The notes under the pieces: model-generated
Database searches by the model: none
What the model was told of the DNA's origin: nothing
Seen by the model: the letters and a program-made list of their open reading frames with translations, nothing else
Shown: in pieces, positions 51,701-62,082 of the stretch
Position numbering within the stretch: position 1 is the first letter of the stretch
How the letters are laid out: each line of letters starts with the position of its first letter
Source: Casuarius casuarius
Lineage: Eukaryota; Chordata; Aves; Casuariiformes; Casuariidae
Direction: 5' to 3'
NCBI GenBank assembly: GCA_003342895.1
Contig: PTFA01000230.1
Location: 186,001-250,000, forward strand
Length of the DNA stretch: 64,000 nucleotides
Translations under genes and position numbers: made by a program

Positions 51701-54700
51701 TGTTTGCTTTAGCAGAGCATGTTTGGGTAAACTACCAGTCCCCTGGCTCACCTGCAGAATGAGTGGATTCCTGCTTGTGATGCAGTGACTAGCACTGGAG
51801 CAGGAAAAAGTAATTTGTTTGCAAGTATATTATGCAGATATAGACAAGTAGTAGTTTTAGAAGAATTTACTGGTATTTAAAAAAAAAAAGCAAAAAAAAC
51901 CCCTGAACCTCCTTCTCACTTCTGCACTTCCATAACCAGTCTTCCAGTAGAAGGCAGCAGGGAACAAACCACCACAGGTGAAAATGAATCAATAGTAATT
52001 TACTAGAAGAGCACTATGTTCCCGTACTTGTCATACTGGGACCTTCACTAGCCTGAGCACTGAATCTTTGCAGTGTTCTCACAATAAAGAAAACAGTAGG
52101 TCAACTCATAATGAATTGAATGAATTTTGTAACCTTTGGTTACAAAAGGTTAGTTTCACAGAGCTAGCTGATCACGGTGTAGCCTGAGACACACAGGGAT
52201 CCTGACTGTTTGTTTTATTGATATTGCCCCTGTTGGGTGGGCGGCCACCGCAGGGGATGTGCACAAATTCTGACCTGGGCTCTGCTGTCGTGGACTGGGC
52301 CGTAAATGAGTTTCACAGCTATAAGGAAGGCCTGGGTCTAAGTGATCAATATGTTTCTTCTGGGGAAGATAATACATCCTTTGTAAGACTTCTGTGTCCC
52401 AGTAGGCCAAGCAGTTTGGGGCTCTTCTCCACATCTCTTTTAAAGAATTCATAATCAATACAGTTTCCCTTTCTCACTGAAATTACATTTGCTGTATTTT
52501 TAGTATGTTCTGATGGAGTAAGAGGTGTTACTTACATCCAGTTTTCCATATAACCACTTCTGATGACTGCCCCTTTCAAGTCTTTTCAGGCTATCCATCC
52601 TGAATTAACTTTTTTGTAAGAAAAGGCCTTTCGTGGTTTATAAATTTTAATACAGGATGCTAGCTGCCAGAAAGTTTTGGAATGCTACCAAAGACTTTAA
52701 CCAGTCTACCCAGCAGATGAAATGAGGTACAGCTCCTGCTGCACCTGGAGACAGTACTTCTTTCATTGCTCTGTTTCAGAGTTACGACACCTTTTCTTTA
52801 GCCTCAGAAAGTCAGGAATTTTCCTTTAAAGAGGCTTCCTGGAAATAGAGTTTTATGCTATTAATGGGTTATTTATCACATAGTATTTTTCAGCCTTAAG
52901 AAATTCTGGGTTTTGAGGTTTGCTTTGTTTTGTTTTTAGTATAGTAAAATAGGGACATCTAAGCAGAGGTGAGAATCTTGAAGTGATACCTTGACAGCAG
53001 AAGATGATAATAGCAGAGACTAACCCTTAATGTAAGAGCATTGTGCACTTCGATGGTGAAGTGCTTTATAGCTTCAGCTGTTAAGCATACAGACAGCGAT
53101 TATGATGGCTTCTGTGTGCACTGTGCAGTTCTTATTCACCCAGAGCAACCCATTAACAGTAGGATGCCCTGTGTGTGTTAATTGTCCTTGACCTGGATAA
53201 ATGTTGCACCATGCAACTTGCAGTGGAATGCCTCTGCTGAGCAAATGCTTTTCCATATGAGAGAGGTTTGCAGCGCTCCAGAATACAAGTAGTATCACTC
53301 CCGGAATATGGGTAGTGTCTTCCATTATCATTTTCAACTTCAAGGAACTACATGTTTCGTACACTGAGATACACAGATCAATTAACTTTTTTTTGCAAAA
53401 AGTGATCATATGAACGTTTTCAGAGAACTTCAGAAATTGAAGGTGGTCTTGCACTGTATGTCTAAAAGGCCTTAAGATGACTTCGCTGCATTTTATAATG
53501 AAGTGCTGTTATATTTTCCATTCCAAGATAATCTGAGTCTATAAAGACTTTGTAAAGGTTTGGGGGAATGAAATGAGCTTGGTAGAGAACAACTGTTAGA
53601 TGCTACTTCCTATTTGTTAGTGTAATGCAAAATGCAGTGACTTTTCATTCAAAAAGCACTTCCAGCCAGTACATGTTACCTACAGATTGATCACTGAACT
53701 GCAACGAGGATCACTCTGTAGTTTGTTTTAGGGACTTGCTCTCATGATTTATCACTGGGGTATCTCTAGGATACTTAGTTGCCGGGGAGATTATAGTGAA
53801 GGAAGTCAGCATTCATAATTAATTAACAGGTCATAGAGTAGTAGTATGCAGAGAGCCCTGTGGAGCTGTAATTTCCCTAGTTCTACTTCATGAAGTTCAG
53901 TGCCAGAATTTTCTTGCTGTATGCTCCTACCCTGTCTAAAGCCGTTTCCTTTTCTGACCTTAAGCAGAGTTCCAGACTAATGTTTTGGGCAGACCCCAGG
54001 GGAACCATAAATGTATATCACTTATGACACAGTCCGTCACTTAATTTGGGGCATACAGTTATTTCAGCGCCCATGGTGAAAGAGCCCAACATGAGTGTTG
54101 ATTGTAGAAATGATTCAGTTTGGATAAATTCCCTGATCCATGTTGATCTATCATTTTTTGGTTGGGAGGGGTGGGGAGGAAAGAAGGCGGGAAAACAGAA
54201 TGAGTTTCTTGTTCTACCATCACTGACATCTGTGGACTTTCAGTAAACAGCATGACTTTCTGAATCTGTTTTATAGCTTTCATGCTTGCTTTCTAATCTC
54301 TTTCAGAGCTGAGCAGATGTAAGCTTTTATTGTTGTTGTGTACTAGAGAAAGAGCAGACGTGCTTTAACTCACTTGTGCACTACTGTATGCAGTGCTTTT
54401 TCTGCTCCATGACTAGCATATGCAAACCCTGGGTATTTTAGATAGTGGCTCTCCTGTGCCCCAAAGCGCAAAAATTGTTTCTTATTTGAGGCTGTGGAGA
54501 TTTCTACAAAAATATTCTGTAAATGATGTGAAGGTCATCTTCAAAATACCTCATTTGCAGATGATTAAAGGAGGCAGCCTTCTTCATTAGGGACACCTAC
54601 AGTTTATGACCAAAGTCACAAAGGAGAAAAAATCCAAACATGTGATTTATATGTAAAAAAGCAAGTGATGATTTAAAGATAAAAGATATTACTAGAACTT

Positions 54701-54894
54701 TTCTGCTAAGTCCTTTGGCCACTCCAACAAAAAAAGTGCATCTCTCATGATCAGAGGTTCCAAAAAAGATGACAATTCTTTTTACTTATTTGTAAAAGAT
54801 AGAGCATTAGAATGGTGAATTTGTACTAGAACTTTATAAAAGTAGGATAAAATATATTCCCTGCAATATCTTAGTTTATAACTGAGTTTTCATT

Positions 54895-54911
54895 AAATGA
54901 ATGAATGAATA
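54895..54911 (+). repeat. (AATG)n simple repeat
   Basis: About four AATG units. Confidence 0.85.
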
Positions 54912-56629
54912 CAGATCAACCATGGGATAAAAGCTAGAGATAAGGAGGTGATTGCTGGAAAGAGTTAAGTTTTAAGGAAGGAAGAGGAGCATGGCAGATC
55001 CAGCTGTATAGGGCAGTGTACTTCGAAGGCCTTATAAGGCACAAAACAGAGACTAAAAAGAATAAAAACAAATGAAAAAAATGTGAAAAGTCAGCAGAAA
55101 ATGAGAGAGTTGTAGATGAGGATAATCTAAAACAGGTCTTAGTTTAAGTCATTAAAATATAAATCAGTAGATAATCTTATTATCTGAGCTTCTGAAAAGT
55201 TCACAGCTGCTGTATGTTTCTAAATTGCTTTCTTTTCTTTTATACATCCTGAGATCTAGAAGAGGAAGTCAGTATGTTCAAAGGAAAGCCAAATCTTACC
55301 TTTTTACATAGGAGACACAGCATAACATGTTGAACTGTACCATTTTCACAGAGGAATTTATTATACATTTTCCCCACACTTTGAGTACTTTCACCTGCTT
55401 TTCATATAGGAATGCATTTTTTCAGAAAAATAAATAAAAATATTCATAAAAAATTTCCCCTTTTTCTGACCACTTCTAGAAAGTAGTAATATATTCATGT
55501 GTGCAATATATAATAGAGAGAGAACTGAGAAGGAGATGCAGTAATAAACTTCACATATATAAAAGGCATCTGCAAAGGAGGCAATAACAAACTGTTCTTT
55601 TTGTCATCCATGGATGGGACAAGAAGAAATCAATTTCAATTGTACCAAGGGAAATTTAGATTAGTTTTTAGGTAAAATTTCCAACAGAGAAAATTGTCAG
55701 TATTGTAACAGATTGCTTAGGGAGTCTATGGAAATTACGGCAATGGAAATTTTTAAGAGTAGTCTCAGTGTATGAGTCAAGTTTGCATACATGTTCAAGA
55801 ACTTTATTTGTTACACATTGACTTTTAGCTGCATAAAAGGCAGTGGACTTTTCTCCAGAGCTTCCCACTATTTTAGTAATAAATGTGTGGGATAGATCAA
55901 TACAGATATAACTCAAAATACATCATGCCTTATCCATCCTTACCTGGATTGTATAAAATTTCATAGAATACATCTCTGAGTGATCGAGGGAGGTTGTTTC
56001 GTGATGTCTTTTTTCTGAAGTTGGAGGTCATAGTAGCCTGGTGTAACTTAACACTTGTAAGTCAGAGCTAATTGTACACACTTTTTTTTTTTTCCTTAAA
56101 ATATGCCGTATACAAACCTGATCCTTGCCAGGATGTAGGTACAGAAATGTCAGAAGGACCATATGCTGCTTACACATATGACTGAGCAATGACTGGAATG
56201 TGGAGTGTGTGCCATACACGTGCTGCAAACTCATGTGTAGCAGGTGTTCCCATTTTATTTCTGGGAGAAGAAAGGTGGAAAAACACCCCAAGTGTCCGTA
56301 ATAATAAAATATCAAACCGGACATGGGAATTTTGTAGAGATCTTCTCTAGAATGGTTTGAGAGTGATTAACATGGCATTGCATTCTCTTCCAGATAAAGT
56401 TCAGTGATAGCAGTCTTCCATGATGTGCAGCATATGCCAGTACATGGCTTGCAGCCCAAGAAAACTGGAATTAGACTCTACAACTCAAACATTTCCACTT
56501 GTGCTCTTGTTTATAATGTTTGATGCCAGCAACCATAAATTTACGAGGTGCTCTGTCTGGGCTTTTAGTGTGTAGGAAATACGAAGAACTGATCTGAACT
56601 GAACTAAACTGAACTGAAAAGGCTCAGGC

Positions 56630-56675
56630 AAAAAAAAAGGGGGGGGGGGAGAGAAGAAGAGGAGGAGAAAGGGAA
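56630..56675 (+). repeat. A9-G11 run followed by purine-rich (GA)-type tract
   Basis: A run of 9 A (56630-56638) is followed by 11 G (56639-56649) and then about 25 purines. Immediately upstream is a short array of CTGAACTGAACTAAACTGAA. Confidence 0.9.
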
Positions 56676-58664
56676 ACCTGCTTTTAGTGTGGGTCCAGTA
56701 GAAGGACAAAATAAAAGGCAAGGCAGTTAACATCTCAGCAGTATGGTCAAAGGACCAAGAAGTGGTGAAAACTAAGTGAACAACAGGCAACTGTTTTCAG
56801 GCTTTCTGTGTACTGATCAATTGTCACATGAGAAATAGAAAAAGCAAATATTAGATCTTTCCACTTATTTTAGACTATTTGGATATTTTGGTCTTATCAG
56901 GATTTCTTAGTGATGTGTGGCTGTAACAAATATGAGACTGATATCCAAATGTCATGGAACACAAGGTTCTTCTGTCTTTCATAGGCTTTGGATCAGAGCT
57001 TGTTAAAGCATGGTCTGAGCATCTGTGAACCTGAAACTAGTCATTCAGAAGCAGACAGCTACCAGACCTGGGCTAGCAAACTGACTTATGTGTGATAATT
57101 CGCTAATGATAGCCAGCTGCTTGTATTCATGTGTGCAAAGAAAATAACACTACTGGCAATTTGAGTGCAAGAGAGAAAGCAAAAAGAAGACTTTTTACTT
57201 CTCTAGCCTCTCCATTGTCCTTTAATCCCTTTATCTGTATCTGTACATCTAATGGCAGAATTTGAACCTAAATATGCATCTGTTCAGAAATTAATTATAA
57301 ATATGGAGTTTTATCACATCCTTTACAAACCCATTGTATCATGTCCAGAGACTGCATAGTTAAAAATGTGAAAGCCATAATAGTAGCAATTTATCTGTTG
57401 CTACTGAAATTTATTCATTGCTGTTTCTTCCAACTATAGATGATGCCTGTATACTCTGAAAATTACATATGCTGCTTTAAGGCCTGTTTCCAATGAATTT
57501 GAAAAAATGAAGAAATGCAGGGGTATCCTGAGGTAATTTTTTTATAGAGGAGCCATTTAAAAGAAATCAGCATCAATTGACCAGCAATTATACATAAGAA
57601 ATAAAACTCTTTTAGCAGTTTATTAAATACCATGATTTTTCAGAGTTGATTAGCACTATATTATATTAGTCTTTGGGCTGATATCGTCACCTCCATGATG
57701 TGTTGGCCTAGTGCCAATATTCTGAAGTGTAATAAGCATGTGGGAAATCATGTCATGTTCAAAACCTGTTAATTGTTTTCTTTTTACAGTATTTCAGTTG
57801 AGTGTGTTTCTTTCCTTTCATAAAGCATAACCATTACTGCAGCTCGTATCCTTAATCTCTTTTTAGCAATTTTGGTGCTGAGCTAATCTAATAAATGACT
57901 AGGCCACAGCAATACTGAGAGTTAGGGAGGGAAGGCGAAAATGAGGAAAATATCACCTGGTCCAGTTGGTGACATTTTTTTCTTCAAAAGACAAAATTCA
58001 GGAATTTCAAAATTCAGAATCGTTCAAGGTGCTTTGATACCATCGAACCAGCATTTCTGAAATCTGACACATGAGGTAACAAGGAAGTAACTGTTCTCCT
58101 CTGCAGGTACCAGGTAACAGCTATTGCAATTCTGCATCTGTTCTTGCTGTCAGAATGATGGTGTCACTCCATGCTGTAGGTAGGAGGGCAGATTTATGTT
58201 GGTTTATAAGGGATGATTATAATAACAGGATTAAAATTTAATAGGATTTTTAAAGGGGCTAAATGAAAGTTTAGCTGATTAATGAAACAGCCTATGGATA
58301 CTTGAAGAATGTAAGAATAAAGGAAGAGAACTGTTGTAATAGACTCAGACATGAGTAAAAGTTACAAGATTGAAATAAGAAAGCTATTATACAGGCTTAC
58401 TTTGTGAGTTAGTGATATGTATAGTTGCTAAGAGATTGTTTCAGTTATTAGGAAAAGTGCATCCACATATTTGGCTACTAAAAATATCTCTATTTATTAA
58501 CATACAACATTATTGATTTTCATAAAGTAGTTGTAATAATAATCCCACAAAGAAAAAAAACAGAGAACTTTATAAATAATACTAATTTTTTACAGAAGAC
58601 TTCACCTTAAATAATTAATTCTCATTGAACTCCTGAAAGGTATTGGAATATGTATAATTATTTC

Positions 58665-58815
58665 CAGTTTACAGGGCAAGAGGCAGGGACCGTAAATTCC
58701 CAGTCCTGAAGAAGTTACTGGCAAGTGTTTTCGAAGACCAGAAAGAAAGCTGAGATTAGATCTCTTTCATTTGTTCCTCTTTCCTAACTACTAGAGAGCA
58801 GTTCTCTCTTCCAAT
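58665..58815 (+). repeat. Old SINE (MIR/CORE-SINE or CR1-tail-like) fragment
   Basis: ATTATTTCCAGTTTACAGGG, then GCTGAGATTAGATCTCTTTC and CCTAACTACTAG, follow the layout of the class ('ttatccccattttacag ... gattagaacccaggtctcc ... ctaaccactag'). Confidence 0.55.
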
Positions 58816-59397
58816 TCACTTCAGACTCAAACAGAACTACTAACACATACTGGTGAGTTTTTAATAAAGCACTCATATAGTTTGCTTTCTACATTTTAAA
58901 AGCATCTTGCATTTATGTATGTGATGGCATAATATTAAATCAATAGGACTGCACAGAAGATACTTGATAATAGGATCTTACCTCACAGAGCTTAACATTT
59001 TTATTAGTGTTTATAGTATTGGTTTGAGGTATTTCACATAACATTGTTAGGAGAGCTTTAAATGTGTAACGTGTGGCTGTGCACGCTAATATAACACATG
59101 ATTTTACCATTACTATCTGTATGTTCTTTTTTATCATTTCCTTGCTTTTACAAAGTAATGTTCATTTTGGAGAAGAATCTTGGGACTGACAGGCTTTCAC
59201 TAAGAATTCCACCAGATCAGATGTCAGGTACCTGGATGGGTGTCCATGTGCAATAAATATTTAATCTTTTTTTGTGCAGGGCATAGAGGGTACTGAGGGA
59301 AAGCTCCCAGTGAACTTCTGCATGGATGTTTCATCCAAGATAAATGGTTCTTCAAATCTGGCCATTTCACAGACAGAGCAAACACCTCTTCTGGAAC

Positions 59398-59450
59398 TTT
59401 TTGTATAATAGGGGCTTCTGCAGATGTCAGGAGCCCCTGTTATACACAAA
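59398..59450 (+). repeat. Imperfect hairpin, 17-21 bp arms, 11-nt loop
   Basis: The arms 59402-59418 (TGTATAATAGGGGCTTC) and 59430-59446 (GGAGCCCCTGTTATACA) are reverse complements at 15 of 17 positions. Three further T-A pairs follow one mismatch on the outside. The loop is TGCAGATGTCA. Size and shape are compatible with a small pre-miRNA-like stem, but nothing shows it is transcribed. Confidence 0.6.
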
Positions 59451-61471
59451 CTGTCAGGAGGGTTTAGTTTGTGTATCTAACAGAGATGAACGGAAGAATG
59501 CTAAGGGGTTTAAACATAACTGTTCTCTGTTGGAAACTCCATGATGTTCTTTGCTTCAATATAGTTTTCTCTTTTCAGCTGCTGTCCTGTATATTATTCT
59601 TTCCATGAAAGACAGATCCCTAAACTCTGTCTTTTCTTCTCTGTCCCGTTTCCTATTTTAAAATCATTTAACCTTCTCGGTCAGTTCAGAAAAAAAGCTA
59701 TACACAATGACACGTTTTTCACCTCTTGGTAATGTTTGTTATGTAGAGAAGAGATTTCAATCCACATTTTAGGGCCATGCATGGACACAGTTCACCTTTC
59801 ACTCAGTGACAGGCTGACAGGCTGCTCTCAGAAGGTGACAAATGTACCTAGAAACTTTTTTCCTTTATTAACCTACGGTAACCTGAGAGCAAATGGCAGT
59901 TCCTGAATTAGCTTATCAACGCTGACTACATGTTGATTCATAAATGTCTTTAGATGTTCTGTGCGAGAATGTCTTTAGAAACTTTTTAAAACTTCAGCTG
60001 TGATTGATTGTAAAAGAGATCTTTGGCCCCTAAAAATAAAGAGAAGACCTTTCAGATTTTTCAGTCAGCTAACAGAAGTAATTTTGAAAGGATATTTAGT
60101 GCATTACATACTCAAAACTTGCTACATGCTTTACCTAAATATCCCTCGTGTTCCCCATTTAAAGGATGAAGAATCTGGGCTGCGGAGAAGACATTATTCC
60201 CTGGGATCACAAAAGAAGCTCTTGGTCCTTTGAATAGGGCAACTGTCTGGCTGGTTTCCAACTAGTTGGCTGGCTTTACATGTTGGTTTCTGTAAGAGAT
60301 ACAGCACAAGTGCAGACTGACCTAGATGTAGTCAATCTATAACAGACATTTGTCCAAGGTGGCCTTTTCTTTGTATTTCAAAGGCAGTTTTGTTTCAACA
60401 AGGTGATCCATGCTGGCATGCTTCTTGCTTATGTGGAATATGGTTGAGTTAAAATGAGAAGGAGTTCGAGTTTATTTATTTATTTTTTTAATTCTGTTTT
60501 TATTCTTCTAACCAACATGCAAAATCAACAGCAGTTCTGACCTACACCTAAGGGGAGTCCCCTTCCCAGTCATGACAATTCGTGTTTGTCCAATGTTGTA
60601 TTTCTGAAAAAATGAAAGCCTTTTGCAAAGCACAAAAAAACTTATGACTTAGACTTATGACTTCTACCTATTGGTTTTCAGGGAGAAATTTACTGTCAGG
60701 TGAAACAAAGCAAAGAACTGAGTCTCTCTAGCAAACTTTATATATTGGAATTTGTGTGACCAGATCATAGTAAAACATATGAATGTCTTCATTTGTGGAA
60801 AATTAGTCCACTCTTGATAAATGCAGAAGTAAACTAAGATATTGGCTATCAAGGAAATTTCTGTGCATCTGAATTGCTTGTGTATATAAAGAGCTAGAAA
60901 TGTCCTAGTCAAAATTCAGGTTAGAGAAAGTGGCTCTGATGTTTTTCAGTATCTGCACACCAGTGTCTTTCTTTCTTTAATGTTTTTCTTGTTTATCAAC
61001 TCTATCAACTTCCTTCCTAGTAGAAGAGGCTTTTCCAGCAATAGAGGTTTTCATCTGAAAAGTTTACCTTAAGATGTGCCAATTTGAAGCAGCCACAGTT
61101 AGGGTCCCTGTGAGAGCCCTTATTCTCTTCGGGATGGGAATCACATTACATACTAGGCTTTTGAAAAGCAACAACACCACTGCCAAAGTGTCTCTACCCT
61201 TAGATACTTCTCACATATTGTGTAGCCTTTTTGCTGTCAAATTCCATTGGAGTGCAAATAGTTCTGTACCTGCTAGGCTGATGTCATTGAACTGAGTGCA
61301 TTTAGGATGCTCATCTCTGTATTCCCTTCATTTAGAAACAGATATATATTAAAAAAACCCATGGATCCAAGGTGTTATTCTTTTAATTTAGGTGTCTTTT
61401 TCCTCCATTTTGGTCAAATATATGAGAGTAGTTTTTACATTACTTAAGCTGGAGTTGCCAAACTAGGCTGT

Positions 61472-62082
61472 ATGCCTGAAGAGAATGGATGGGAAGCCTT
61501 TGCAACTGATATTGTCCTCGAGCAGCTGATCATCAGAGTGTTTCCTCCCCATACCTATACCGGCAAAATGACAACATCCATCAGGCAGAGCTCTTCTATA
61601 TTTGTGGTCAACAACTTGGCCAAAATATTTGATCCAAACACTTTTCAAAACCACAGGCCTGATAATGAAATGGCACCCCCCCAAATTCTTCATGTTGCAA
61701 GCAATGATGTCAGCACATCTGAAAGTTTTAACATCATGGATATGAAGTTTGCCTCCCTTGGACAGAAATTAGATAAGCTGTTGACTCTGCAAGACAATGT
61801 TCTTGAGAAAGAATAGAAAAGAAATTTTCTGAAGAAATCTGTTGCATTGACAAAGACATTGAGATTGTAAAGGAAGAGGCATCTGAATCTAGATACAAGA
61901 TGGAAAGACACAAAAATCTGAGAAGTGATGAAATGAAGCGACTTTGCCTTAAAATGAAAAAATCCTTTTCTGATATGAACAGGAATGCAGAGTGGCAAGT
62001 TAAAAGACTAGACAGACTGGAACAAAGTGTTACTGGATTACAGAAGCTTGTAGGGCCTTTGATTGAAAGGTTAAAACATTAG
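61472..62082 (+). CDS. MYLK3-like N-terminal coiled-coil segment, probable alternative MYLK4 5' exon, frameshifted
   Basis: Reading from ATG 61472 (or the more likely internal ATG 61670, MAPPQILHVAS) gives SFNIMDMKFASLGQKLDKLL, then TLQDNVLEK, before a TAG at 61814. The +1-related frame is open from 61807 to the stop at 62080-62082 and reads IEKKFSEEICCIDKDIEIVK, later WQVKRLDRLEQSVTG, then LQKLVGPLIE. The two halves together align with the N-terminus of human MYLK3 (MDTKLNMLNEKVDQLLHFQ, EDVTEK, then a coiled coil ending ALVGATFQK, from memory). Both halves keep heptad-like spacing. The location inside MYLK4, the closest MYLK3 paralogue, suggests an ancestral long N-terminus shared by both kinases. 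Candidate donors at the 3' end are AAAG|GTTAAA (just before 62071) and ATTA|GTAATC (around 62081). The single frameshift may be a sequencing error or a recent loss; a retrocopy of MYLK3 is a less likely alternative. Confidence 0.6.

Larger units (their letters stand above)
24088..61471 (+). other. MYLK4 long intron
   Basis: About 37 kb separate the short-isoform N-terminal exon from the MYLK3-like segment at 61.5 kb. I found no kinase-domain motif (GGGRFGQVH, HLDLKPEN, DFGLA) on the plus strand. Contents noted separately are SINE-like fragments at 37205, 38500, 44185 and 58665, a possible orphan exon at 30600, a diverged tandem duplication at 41537, a long inverted repeat at 45608, a hairpin at 59398 and simple repeats. 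The remainder is unique AT-rich DNA. Confidence 0.7.

Noticed and set aside
61463..61693. Minus-strand open frame of 76 codons overlapping the coiled-coil segment
   Set aside because: It is antisense to the frame with MYLK3 similarity and has no recognisable family. It is most likely a shadow.
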